Source of the DNA: Bacteroidota bacterium
GTDB lineage: Bacteria > Bacteroidota > Bacteroidia > Chitinophagales > Saprospiraceae
Direction of reading: 5' to 3'
Assembly (NCBI GenBank): GCA_016124585.1
Contig: WGNL01000025.1
Location: 1 to 64,000 of the forward strand
Length of the DNA: 64,000 nt
Both the position numbers and the translations under genes were made by a program. This document shows positions 20,607 through 31,799 of this stretch, one piece after another (positions within the stretch are counted from its first letter, which is position 1; the number at the start of each line of letters is the position of its first letter). The notes beneath the pieces are model-generated. The model was given only the letters and a program-made list of their open reading frames with translations, did not search any database and was not told where the DNA came from.

Positions 20607-21935
20607 TTATACAGTTACGAAATCTTTTCTGAGTATCTCTGCTTTTCCATTTAGGTGGAAAACCCCATAATATCGTGCACCAAGCTCATTGCCAGTTTTG
20701 CCAATGGAATGCAGCGCAAATTTGTCCTCTTTTGGCAGTACAGATTGCTGTCTTTGATGATGGTGCAACTGCTCATAAGTTTCATAGTCCAGTGCACGGC
20801 GGTTTTCCAATTTGTTGGACAAATCAAAATTGTTCGCTACCTTCTGCCAATCTCGCTGAACAATCCCCTCAAAAACTTTGGATTTGGAACCACTGCCGTA
20901 TGCCACGAATCCAATTTTTTTACCTCCCAACTTGCTGTTTTCCAAAGCATCAAAATACAAAGTGCTCATCAAAGCCATGAAGACGGAGCCAGTGTACAGG
21001 TTGCCGATTTGGCTGCTGGCTCGCTGTGCTTTCTCCAGTTTTTTATTGACAAACGCTTGATATTCAGGTGATTTTGAAATAGTCTTGGCATCAAACTCTC
21101 CATCCCATTTACCTTTGGCAATCATTTCCTTGGCGAACTCCTCAACATAAATCCGCTTGGCGTGGAAAGAGTAGGGGAGGTGGAAGGCCATGCGTTCCCA
21201 GCGGTCGCTAAGGGCAGTTTCGGTAGCACCTGAAACTTGGCGGAAATGCTCCAATGCCTCCGTCATCCGATATTGGTAGCACTGGTTGGAAAAAGGGCCG
21301 TCAAACACTGGCGTCTCAGAAAACTGCTTGCGGCGAGGCTTATAAAAATCATGCACGCTTTCCATGGCAACGCCAAATTGTCGGGTCAGCACCAGCAACC
21401 TTGGATTCCATTTCACCAAAACAGCCACTGCGCCAGCGCCTTGCGTGTACTCGCCTGTGGAGTCGCTTTCATATTTGGCGAAGTCGCTAGCGACCACGAT
21501 GGCGATGCGCTCCTTGTCACCTGCCACCCAGTCGAGGCAATTTTCGAGGGCATCCGTGGCACCAATGCAGGCAAAGGTCATGTCCACCACATCGCAGTGG
21601 CGGAAGCTGCCGCCGAGACGCTGCTGCACCATTTCCACGGCATAAGTGGCGGTGGGTTTTGCGCCATCCAAAGCACTTTCGGTGCCTAGGTAAATCCTGC
21701 CAATTTGCTCTGGTCTTAGCCCATTTTTTTCCATCAATTCGCTGATTGCCTCCGCTGCCATTGTGGCGGCATCCTCATGCACATCGGGGAAAGCCATTTT
21801 CAGCAAGCCGAGTCCATGGGCCAATTTTTCATACTGGATGCCACGGGCTTCCGCCAAATCACGGATGTCGAGGTAGAGGGAAGGCACGTAAGTGGCCATG
21901 TCATCAATGCCAACGGGCAAGTTTCTTTTTGCCAT
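20607..21935 (-). CDS. Hydroxymethylglutaryl-CoA synthase family protein
   Basis: VGIDDMATYVPSLYLD, TFACIGATDALENCLDWVAG (Cys nucleophile), FHLPYSFHAKRI, GNLYTGSVFMALMSTL. Confidence 0.85.
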   Translation of the reverse strand: MAKRNLPVGIDDMATYVPSLYLDIRDLAEARGIQYEKLAHGLGLLKMAFPDVHEDAATMAAEAISELMEKNGLRPEQIGRIYLGTESALDGAKPTATYAVEMVQQRLGGSFRHCDVVDMTFACIGATDALENCLDWVAGDKERIAIVVASDFAKYESDSTGEYTQGAGAVAVLVKWNPRLLVLTRQFGVAMESVHDFYKPRRKQFSETPVFDGPFSNQCYQYRMTEALEHFRQVSGATETALSDRWERMAFHLPYSFHAKRIYVEEFAKEMIAKGKWDGEFDAKTISKSPEYQAFVNKKLEKAQRASSQIGNLYTGSVFMALMSTLYFDALENSKLGGKKIGFVAYGSGSKSKVFEGIVQRDWQKVANNFDLSNKLENRRALDYETYEQLHHHQRQQSVLPKEDKFALHSIGKTGNELGARYYGVFHLNGKAEILRKDFVTV

Positions 21936-22084
21936 TTTTTTATGAATAAAAGATGAGTATTGATTGATGAATCAGGCAATAAGGGCTACTACACAATAAT
22001 CTGGCTGTGGTTCATTCAATCAGGCAAGGCCGCAAAGATAGCCATTGCACCGAGTTAACAAAGGAATGAAAGAAGGGTTTTAAA

Positions 22085-22120
22085 AAACAGAAGCCCCCAC
22101 CGAAAAACGGTGGGGGCTTC
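22085..22120 (-). terminator. Intrinsic terminator downstream of groEL
   Basis: 13-bp perfect stem GAAGCCCCCACCG-AAAAA-CGGTGGGGGCTTC (22090-22120); on the minus strand it is followed by tgttttttaaaa. Confidence 0.85.
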
Positions 22121-22201
22121 CTATCTTAAACATTTCACAGTTCATTTAGCAAATCCACAGTCACCGACTGCGAACTGCTAACTGGCGAACTGCCAACTTT
22201 T

Positions 22202-23839
<1,638 letters not shown>

Positions 23840-23959
23840 CTAAAGATTGTTGGATTGTTATATTGTTGAATTGTTGGGCTTGGCTATTTGCCCTGATGAT
23901 TTGATTTTGAATCAAACGACGTAAAATCGTGAATCCAAAATCGTAATTCGTAACTCAAA

Positions 23960-24235
23960 TTACTTGTCCATCACCACGAGGATGTCATCCTCACGCATAA
24001 TGAGGTAATCAACGCCATCGTAGTTCATTTCTTGGCCAGCGTACTTACCGTAAAGCACGATGTCGCCTTTTTTCACGGTCATTTTCTTATCGTCCTTGCC
24101 GGGACCAACGGCAACGATTTCGCCACGCTGTGGCTTTTCTTTGGCGGTGTCAGGGATGATGATGCCCCCTTTTGTTTTCTCTTCTGCGGGTGCTGGTTTC
24201 ACCACAACCCTGTCATTGATAGGCTTAAACTTCAT
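23960..24235 (-). CDS. groES: Co-chaperonin GroES
   Basis: [45 protein letters not shown]; directly upstream of groEL. Confidence 0.97.
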   Translation of the reverse strand: MKFKPINDRVVVKPAPAEEKTKGGIIIPDTAKEKPQRGEIVAVGPGKDDKKMTVKKGDIVLYGKYAGQEMNYDGVDYLIMREDDILVVMDK

Positions 24236-24533
24236 AGTAATTAACTGTTTTGAATGTTGAATTTATTTATTGTTGGAATTTTCATCCAGAATGACTTTCA
24301 AACCAAACAAGATTTGTCAGCTAGGATAAATATTCTCGTTTGACAACCGCACCTATCAGGGATTGTGCCATTGGAGAAAATGTGACGAACTGTCATTATT
24401 TTGGCAGGTATTGTAAATTATGGCGTGTCAATTTGGCAAAAAATATTCTCGACTGGTAGATTGGTTCAAAGGTTTGTGGCGCCTGTTTCACAATGGTACA
24501 TCTTAAAAATTCAGCAATCCATAACTTTGCCCT

Positions 24534-25586
24534 ATGATTGAAGTATCCAGTAAAAAAGACATTCGCCAATTGTCAAAAGATGAACTTTTGGCAGCTTTCA
24601 TTGAAAAGGGCGAGCCAAAGTTTCGGGCGAACCAAGTTTGGGAGTGGCTTTGGAAAAAAGGTGCCCATAGTTTTGAGCAGATGACCAATCTAAGCAAGCC
24701 GCTACGGGAGTGGTTGGATGCCAATTTTGTCATCCGTTTCATTGTAGAAGACAAGGTGCAAAACAGCAATGATGGCACCATCAAGACCCGCTTCCGACTG
24801 CACGATGGCCACCTTATCGAATCAGTGCTGATACCAGTGCCAGACGACCGTCGGTTTACGGTTTGCGTAAGCAGCCAAGTTGGGTGCAGCCTTACTTGTG
24901 CTTTTTGTGCTACCGGGCAAATGAAGCGGGTGCGAAACCTTGATGCCGCAGAAATTTATGACCAAGTGCTGCTGGTGAACCGCCAATGTGAGGCGGCTTT
25001 CGGCCATCCGTTGACCAACATCGTTTACATGGGCATGGGCGAGCCGCTGTTGGCCTATCGTCCTGTGATGGAGAGTATTGAAAAAATCACTTCGCCTGAA
25101 GGCTTGGGTATGTCGCCGAAACGAATCACGGTGAGTACGGCGGGCATTGCGAAGATGATAAAACAGCTCGCTGATGACAATGCAAAAATAAATCTCGCCC
25201 TTAGCCTGCATGCCCCTACTGATGAAAAAAGGAATGAAATAATGCCCATCAACGAAGCCAACAACTTGGAAGTTTTGATGGATGCGTTGCATTATTTTTA
25301 TAAACAGACTGGAAATCGCCTCAGTTACGAATACATTGCTTTCAACGATTTCAATGAAAGCTACGATGACGCTGTTGCACTGCTCCGGCTTTGCCAGCGC
25401 TTCCCGGTACGAGTGAATATCATTGAGTATAACCCAGTATCGGGATTGGATTTTGTGAAGGCAAACGAAGACAAGATTGACCGATTTGCCAGATTTCTAA
25501 GTAATAATGGCGTGATGACCACTGTACGCCGAAGTCGTGGTAAAGATATTGATGCTGCCTGCGGGCAATTGGCAAACAAGGATTGA
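24534..25586 (+). CDS. rlmN: 23S rRNA (adenine(2503)-C(2))-methyltransferase RlmN
   Basis: Radical-SAM CSLTCAFCATGQMKRVRNLDAAEI, GMGEPL, ALSLHAP motifs. Confidence 0.95.
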   Translation: MIEVSSKKDIRQLSKDELLAAFIEKGEPKFRANQVWEWLWKKGAHSFEQMTNLSKPLREWLDANFVIRFIVEDKVQNSNDGTIKTRFRLHDGHLIESVLIPVPDDRRFTVCVSSQVGCSLTCAFCATGQMKRVRNLDAAEIYDQVLLVNRQCEAAFGHPLTNIVYMGMGEPLLAYRPVMESIEKITSPEGLGMSPKRITVSTAGIAKMIKQLADDNAKINLALSLHAPTDEKRNEIMPINEANNLEVLMDALHYFYKQTGNRLSYEYIAFNDFNESYDDAVALLRLCQRFPVRVNIIEYNPVSGLDFVKANEDKIDRFARFLSNNGVMTTVRRSRGKDIDAACGQLANKD

Positions 25587-25708
25587 TTTTCATGTCAAGT
25601 TTTGTTCGGTTTTTCAGAAAGTGAAAAATTGCGTTAGATTTGGGTTTTTGCAGATTTGTTGCTTTCGTTGCGACAAAAATCGTTTTGCATTTACCAAAAC
25701 TTCCCACC

Positions 25709-27565
25709 ATGAAAACTTTGGAAACCATTCAAAATGAGCTTCGTGACCTGATTGCCCAAGGTATCGACCTCACCTTGGCAGCACTAAAAAAAACTTTGAT
25801 TCCTGGCACCGACCGCCACAATGACTTAATACTGCTGGAAGGGCGTTACCAAGATGTCAGCAGGCAACTACTGCAAGGCATCATCGCCAATGAGGAGGCG
25901 ACCTTGGAATTCAACAAAATCCGCAAAGAACTGCTGGACTTCATCAATGGGCTCAAAGAATCGGATATCCCAGGCATGGTTGCTGCCTCAACGGAAAGTG
26001 GTATTTCAGATGTTTACAATGGGGAAGTCATTTATCGCATTCCCAAGAAAATGCAGTTGGGAATTGAATCTGAATGCATCGTTAGGTTGGCTTTTGACAG
26101 GAAAGTGATTCTCCATGATTTTGAAATACATGTTGGAGATGTGATGAAAGACCTCCGTATTTCAGATGTGATGGGTGTCGAACTCCTCGACCCCAACGCC
26201 GACAAGGCGTTCACCATTACCACCTTGAACGACACAGTGCAATTTGTGGAAAAAGACCTTGTGACGGAATGGATTTTCTGCGTGACGCCATTGAAAGCAG
26301 GTGAATTCCCTTTGGTCTTGAAAATTTCCATCATCGAAATCATCAACGGCATAGAGCGCAAGCGCAACGAGGTTTTGAAAGAGCAAGTGCAGATAGTTAC
26401 AGAAAAACCAGCGGATGCCACCCCCGATTTTGTAAGTGCGGGATATTCTTGGCACGTCACCAATTCAGAAGAGCAGCGAGCAGTACCCCTTGATGGCGTT
26501 AAGGGAATTGAGCCTCAACCAAATATTCCAGCGCCAGCGCCGCCTAGTCCATCCGTTCCACCACCATCACCAGTTCCAATGCCGCAAGCGCCCAATGCCA
26601 GCAAGGCACTTGGCCTTGGGTTCATTGGTAGAGTTGCCGCAGCTGTAGTAGTTTTAGTGATTGGTAGTATCGCCTTGAGGCCGTATATTTTTGATACAAA
26701 TCCTGATATTAATTCGGATGTTGTAGATAATAGCCCTGCTGGTAAATTGAGAAAATTGAGAAGCAATCCCAGCCGAGCGGATTTGGAGGCATTTATTCGG
26801 GAAAACCCTACCGCAGCGGAGGCTACTACTGCAATGATGCTCTTGGACAGTTTGGAAGATGCAGCATGGCAATCTGCATTGGCCTCAAATGAGTCCGAGA
26901 AGGTAATGGATTATTTGAACGAATATCCTTTGGGAAAACATGCCTCTGAAGCGGCTCAATGGTTGGATGCGACAAATCGTGGGGAGGAGGATGTTGCGAC
27001 AGTAGATTCAACGGCAGTCATTGAGGTAGTCCCAGATGAAGATCCCCATACCCCCAAACCAGCCAGACCAAATGTTCAAAAACAAAAGCCTAAGATAGCT
27101 CCAAAACCGACTTCTCCGAATACATCTACAAAGCCACCAGTCACAAAACCACCCGTTGAAAAGCCAAAAACAGACCCTGTCAAACCTGCCCCAGAAGACC
27201 CGAACAAACCAGTTCCGATGGTCTCAGCAGCCCGAAGGCCGGTTTTCAAAAAATGCAACAACTCCAATAAAGAGAAGGAGGAAAAATGTACGGAAGAAAA
27301 GATTTATCTATACTTGAAAAATGGTTTTTCATACCCGCAACAGGCAATGGACCAATCCATTGAAGGGACAGTTGTTGTCAGCTTTGTGGTAGAGCGAAAT
27401 GGTTCCATTACGGAAGTGAAAGCGCTCAATGACATTGGAGGCGGGTGTGCAAAAGAGGCAGTGCGTTTAATAAAAACTTTACCCAAATTCAAGCCTGGAC
27501 TGAACGGGAATGGAGAGCCAATTCGGGTGCAATACACACAGCCAGTGCGATTTAGCTTGCGATAA
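25709..27565 (+). CDS. EAD11-like effector-associated domain / beta-sandwich / TM / TonB C-terminal domain protein
   Basis: N-term IQNELRDLIAQG..TLAALKKTLIPGTDRHNDLILLEGRYQDVSRQLLQGIIANEEATLEFNKIRKELLDFINGL resembles EAD11; then IPKKMQLGIESECIVRLAFDR.. region; TM AAVVVLVIGSIAL; Pro-rich linker; C-term YPQQAMDQSIEGTVVVSFVVERNGSITEVKAL..PKFKPG (TonB_C). ATG at 25709. Confidence 0.8.
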   Translation: MKTLETIQNELRDLIAQGIDLTLAALKKTLIPGTDRHNDLILLEGRYQDVSRQLLQGIIANEEATLEFNKIRKELLDFINGLKESDIPGMVAASTESGISDVYNGEVIYRIPKKMQLGIESECIVRLAFDRKVILHDFEIHVGDVMKDLRISDVMGVELLDPNADKAFTITTLNDTVQFVEKDLVTEWIFCVTPLKAGEFPLVLKISIIEIINGIERKRNEVLKEQVQIVTEKPADATPDFVSAGYSWHVTNSEEQRAVPLDGVKGIEPQPNIPAPAPPSPSVPPPSPVPMPQAPNASKALGLGFIGRVAAAVVVLVIGSIALRPYIFDTNPDINSDVVDNSPAGKLRKLRSNPSRADLEAFIRENPTAAEATTAMMLLDSLEDAAWQSALASNESEKVMDYLNEYPLGKHASEAAQWLDATNRGEEDVATVDSTAVIEVVPDEDPHTPKPARPNVQKQKPKIAPKPTSPNTSTKPPVTKPPVEKPKTDPVKPAPEDPNKPVPMVSAARRPVFKKCNNSNKEKEEKCTEEKIYLYLKNGFSYPQQAMDQSIEGTVVVSFVVERNGSITEVKALNDIGGGCAKEAVRLIKTLPKFKPGLNGNGEPIRVQYTQPVRFSLR

Positions 27566-27623
27566 ATTAGGTGACCGACGTAGTTTTGTGAGTCTTAATC
27601 TTTCGTAAAACGAAAATATTTTC

Positions 27624-29351
27624 ATGACAGAAATTCTCGACGATAAACTCCAAATACTGCGTTCTCATATCGATGAAATCGCAAAAGACCTGCACGATTT
27701 GACGGTGGATATTGGACACCATGAACTCAGGCAAACCGTCAGTGAACTGCGGAACCGTATCAACGAACCATTCATGTTTGTCATAGTTGGCGAGGTGAAA
27801 GCAGGGAAAAGTAGTTTCGTAAATGCTTTATTGTCAACGGGAAAAGAAGTGTGCAAAGTTGCGCCACAGCCCATGACGGATACCATTCAGCAAGTCATTT
27901 GGGGGGAAAAGGAGCAGGTCATCAACATCAATCCCTATCTAAAAAAAATCACGCATCCCGTCGAAATATTGAAAGAAATCGCCATTGTTGACACGCCCGG
28001 CACGAACACAATTGTGGAACACCACCAAGAAATCACGGAGCGCTTCATCCCTTCCAGTGACCTTATCGTTTTTGTTTTTGAAGCAAAAAATCCATATCGC
28101 CAGTCTGCTTGGGAGTTTTTTGATTTCATCAACTCAGAGTGGCGGCGCAAAGTCATTTTTGTGCTTCAACAAAAGGATTTGATGGCTGCTGAGGATTTGC
28201 CCGTTAACGTTCAAGGTGTTTTCCAACATGCCATGAAAAAAGGCATTGAAGCACCGCACGTTTTTGCGGTCTCTGCCAAAATGGAACAGGAGGGCAATCA
28301 TTCGGAAAGCGGCTTTCTACCCTTACGGGAGTATATCCGGGAAAATATTACGGGAGGCAAAGCTCCTGCCCTGAAGTTGGAGAATAACATCAACACCTGC
28401 CGGAACCTGAACGAGCGCATTGGCAAGGGAATCAATGACCGTCGGAAACAATGGGAGGCTGACCGTAAATTTCGACTAGATGTTTCAGAAACCCTTGAAA
28501 AACAGGAAGGTAAATCCCTTCGGCAAGTAGATATGCTGGTGGAAAACTTGCTGGCTGGTTATGACCGTATCACCCTGCAAAAAGAAGAAGAACTGGTGGA
28601 AGGACTCAGTTTTTTCAGCATATTGAAACGCAGTATCGCAGGGATTTTCAACAAAAAAGCAGGAGCGCAGGAGTGGTTGGAAGGGCTAGCAAAGGAACTC
28701 GACCAGCAGCTCCACCTCGAACTCCAAAACAAGCTCAACGATAACGTGGCCGATCTCGCCGACAGTATTCAGCAGATGGCAAAAAGCATTGACCAGAAAA
28801 TCCACAACAGCGAAACCATCCTTCGCAACAACCACGATATTTTCAGCGACATTGCCGAAAGGCGGGCCACGGTGATGGGGGATTTGCAGGAGACTTTTAC
28901 CAAATTCCTCAATCGACCTGAGAATTTTAGCGCTGACCAGCTTTTCCCAGATAAAAAACCAGGAACTGCCAGCATCGCTACTGGCAGTGGTTTGGCTGTC
29001 GTGGGAATCATCATTGCTGCGGTAACCAAAGTGGCTGTTTTTGATATAACGGGTGGCGTACTGACAGCAATCGGAGTGCTGTTCGCAGGCTTCACTTCCG
29101 CCGCTAAAAAGCGTAAAATTGTGGATGGTTTCAAAAGAGAAGTCGAGAAAGGTAGGACACAGTTACAGGAAGAGCTTTCCACCAAATTGCGCAGCTATGT
29201 GACGAATATCAAACTGAAAATTGACGCCAATTTTGAGGATTTTGATGCGATGCTGGACAGAGAAGAAATTCAGGTGACAACACTAGAGGAAAGGCAAGGG
29301 GGGATTGAGGGAAGGTTAATAAATGTAGAAAATGAATTGAAAACGGTATAA
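27624..29351 (+). CDS. Dynamin-like GTPase (bacterial dynamin family)
   Basis: G1 GEVKAGKSSFVNALL, candidate G2 PMTDTIQQV, G3 DTPGTNT, long helical region, paired C-terminal hydrophobic segments (GSGLAVVGIIIAAVTKVAVFDITGGVLTAIGVLFAGF). Confidence 0.85.
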   Translation: MTEILDDKLQILRSHIDEIAKDLHDLTVDIGHHELRQTVSELRNRINEPFMFVIVGEVKAGKSSFVNALLSTGKEVCKVAPQPMTDTIQQVIWGEKEQVININPYLKKITHPVEILKEIAIVDTPGTNTIVEHHQEITERFIPSSDLIVFVFEAKNPYRQSAWEFFDFINSEWRRKVIFVLQQKDLMAAEDLPVNVQGVFQHAMKKGIEAPHVFAVSAKMEQEGNHSESGFLPLREYIRENITGGKAPALKLENNINTCRNLNERIGKGINDRRKQWEADRKFRLDVSETLEKQEGKSLRQVDMLVENLLAGYDRITLQKEEELVEGLSFFSILKRSIAGIFNKKAGAQEWLEGLAKELDQQLHLELQNKLNDNVADLADSIQQMAKSIDQKIHNSETILRNNHDIFSDIAERRATVMGDLQETFTKFLNRPENFSADQLFPDKKPGTASIATGSGLAVVGIIIAAVTKVAVFDITGGVLTAIGVLFAGFTSAAKKRKIVDGFKREVEKGRTQLQEELSTKLRSYVTNIKLKIDANFEDFDAMLDREEIQVTTLEERQGGIEGRLINVENELKTV

Positions 29352-29361
29352 AGTCATATCT

Positions 29362-29976
29362 ATGAAAACACACTTTTGCTATTTACTTGTAGTTATGGTA
29401 TTTTTTATTGCTTGTCACGCTGACCCAGGCATAATATCAGATGATGATATGACGCCTATACTACCCGCAGCGCCATTGGAATGTGATTCATTGTTTGCAC
29501 CCAATAATGTTTTTCCAGAAAACATTGGCAATTTCTTGGTATTTGTGGATTCAATCGGTAATGAATTTGATACCCTTCAATGCGTTAAAAATGAAGCATT
29601 TACCAAAAAGATAGTCGAAGAAAACAGTCCAAGCCATATGCAATATTGCCTGGAAAATTACACTATAGCATATAGCACTAATTGGCTTCAGACCGATTTT
29701 TATTCATTGGAAATAAATTTTAATAAAGCCATCACCGAAACATACACAGCACAATCAGTCCCCTTCAATGATTTTTATTCTAACTTTCGAATATCAGATG
29801 AAACCTCTTCTACTATTTATGATTCACTTTTAATAAATGGCATATTATTTCAAAACGTAATGCTATTTAATTGTAATTCTAATAAACCATGCACATTTGT
29901 GGAAGCAATTGCAGCAATTAAAGGGGTTGGATTAATTGCATACAAACGGCAGGATAAATGGTGGACAAAAATATAG
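29362..29976 (+). CDS. Hypothetical lipoprotein
   Basis: Signal peptide with lipobox-like FFIAC; no family recognised; starts 10 nt after the dynamin-like gene. Confidence 0.65.
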   Translation: MKTHFCYLLVVMVFFIACHADPGIISDDDMTPILPAAPLECDSLFAPNNVFPENIGNFLVFVDSIGNEFDTLQCVKNEAFTKKIVEENSPSHMQYCLENYTIAYSTNWLQTDFYSLEINFNKAITETYTAQSVPFNDFYSNFRISDETSSTIYDSLLINGILFQNVMLFNCNSNKPCTFVEAIAAIKGVGLIAYKRQDKWWTKI

Positions 29977-29987
29977 AGGCAAAGCTT

Positions 29988-30959
29988 ATGGAGACTATTG
30001 TTGGAAATGACATAGAAAATGCAGTAAAAATATTGAAAGCGGGCCATCCTGTCGCCATTCCTACCGAAACCGTGTACGGTCTTGCCGCCAATGCCTTGAG
30101 CTCTGATGCCGTCCTTAATATCTTCAAGGCAAAGAACCGTCCGCATTTCAATCCACTCATCATACACCTGCCAGACTGGGATTCCGTGCGGAAATATGTG
30201 ACTGAAATCCCCAATGAAGCTGAAGTGTTGGCTCAAAAATTCTCCCCAGGGCCACTCACATTTTTGCTTGAAAAAAAAAACATCATTCCAGATTTGGTAA
30301 CAGCGGGTAGTTCAAAAGTAGCTGTGCGGATTCCGGCACATCCATTGACTAGGCAACTTTTGCACTTACTTGACTTCCCCATCGCAGCGCCATCTGCCAA
30401 TCCATTTGGCTACGTTAGCCCGACCACGGCGCAGCATGTTTTGGAGGGGCTGAACGGGGAAATCCCGTATATTTTAGATGGTGGGCCTTGTCAGGTTGGG
30501 TTAGAATCCACCATCGTTGACTTTGATAATCAGCAAGTTATCATCCGCAGAAAGGGTGGGATAGCGGTGGAAGCCATTGAGGAAGCCATTGGGAAAAAAG
30601 TCTTGATACAAACGGGCGTGGAAGAACATCCCGTCGCACCCGGGCAGTTGAAAAGCCATTATGCTACCACTACGCCGCTTTACGTGAATTGGTCGGAAGA
30701 TATGGTCGCCCAATTTTCACCCCAAAAAATAGCGGTGATTACCTTCGGAAAAAACATTGAGGACGTGACTGCTGAACATCGTTTTCAACTTTCTGCCAAC
30801 GCTGATTTTGAAGAAGCTGCCAAAAATCTTTTTGCCACCATGCGGAAAGCAGATGTTTGCGGAGCGACAATAATTCTCACCCGATTTTTGCCAGAAGAAG
30901 GCTTGGGTATGGCGATCAATGACCGATTAAGGAGGGCAGTTCACGATTCGAAGGATTGA
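29988..30959 (+). CDS. L-threonylcarbamoyladenylate synthase (Sua5/YciO/YrdC family)
   Basis: GHPVAIPTETVYGLAANALSSDAVLNIFKAKNRPHFNPLIIH; C-terminal Sua5 domain. Internal ATG at 29988 is preferred over the track start at 29958. Confidence 0.9.
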   Translation: METIVGNDIENAVKILKAGHPVAIPTETVYGLAANALSSDAVLNIFKAKNRPHFNPLIIHLPDWDSVRKYVTEIPNEAEVLAQKFSPGPLTFLLEKKNIIPDLVTAGSSKVAVRIPAHPLTRQLLHLLDFPIAAPSANPFGYVSPTTAQHVLEGLNGEIPYILDGGPCQVGLESTIVDFDNQQVIIRRKGGIAVEAIEEAIGKKVLIQTGVEEHPVAPGQLKSHYATTTPLYVNWSEDMVAQFSPQKIAVITFGKNIEDVTAEHRFQLSANADFEEAAKNLFATMRKADVCGATIILTRFLPEEGLGMAINDRLRRAVHDSKD

Positions 30960-31017
30960 GGAAATCCAAATCCCATTGTTTTCAATGAAAGGCGGTATTT
31001 ATTAAAAGTATACTTTG

Positions 31018-31149
31018 CATACAGCTTCTCAGAAAATCTGTGGAACAAAAAACAATTGCATATAGCTTTTTTGAGATTCAAAAATTCAATTTACACTTGC
31101 AGATAGGTTCTCAGACTGTCAAAATCGCTGTATGATTTTTCATACAGCT
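31018..31149. repeat. Three short CATA(C/T)AGCT direct repeats, the last forming a hairpin
   Basis: CATACAGCT 31018-31026, CATATAGCT 31059-31067, CATACAGCT 31141-31149; GCTGTATG (31127-31134)/CATACAGC (31141-31148) inverted repeat. Confidence 0.55.
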
Positions 31150-31277
31150 CCTCACAATTTCTAAAAGGCAGTTGACAAAATATTATTTGTAATTTGGTAG
31201 ACTTTTGGGCAATTGATTTTTTTTTGCCTTTTTTCGGCAAAATGGGCAGCACTGAAGAAATTTGAAGCACCATCTTT

Positions 31278-31685
31278 TCAAATTTTCAATTCTTGGCACA
31301 ATTCCACCAGCACTCCATTTGCTGATTTAGGATGGATGAAACAAACCAGTTTATTATCTGCTCCCCGCTTTGGCTCCTTGTTCAGTAAGGTAAATCCTTC
31401 CGCCCCCAATCGCTGCATTTCTGCCAAAATGTCATCCACCTCAAAGGCGACATGGTGTATGCCTTCCCCCCGTTTCTCAATGAATTTTGCAATGGCGCTA
31501 TTAGGTGAAGTGGCTTCCAACAGTTCCACTTTTGCTTCGCCCATTTTAAAAAAAGAAGTGACGACATGCTCGGAAGCCACTTCTTCAGCCTTGTAGGGAG
31601 GTGTGCCAAGCAAAGTCGTGTAGAGTTCATTGGCTGCTTTCAGGTCTTTCACCGCAATGCCAATATGTTCCAGATTTTTAATCAT
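31278..31685 (-). CDS. mce: Methylmalonyl-CoA epimerase
   Basis: MIKNLEHIGIAVKDLKAANELYTTLLG, EGIHHVAFEVDDI; VOC-fold family. Internal start at 31685. Confidence 0.9.
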   Translation of the reverse strand: MIKNLEHIGIAVKDLKAANELYTTLLGTPPYKAEEVASEHVVTSFFKMGEAKVELLEATSPNSAIAKFIEKRGEGIHHVAFEVDDILAEMQRLGAEGFTLLNKEPKRGADNKLVCFIHPKSANGVLVELCQELKI

Positions 31686-31799
31686 GATGAAATTGATTTT
31701 GGGCGGAAAGGTAAAATTTCCGAAAAACAAAAAGCGGATGACCGAAGCCATCCGCCTGAATTAGTATGAAATTTATAGACACGTTAGTTTTGTAGGATT

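Noticed and set aside
24236-24420. CIRCE operator upstream of groES
   Set aside because: Looked for TTAGCACTC-N9-GAGTGCTAA; not present by eye.
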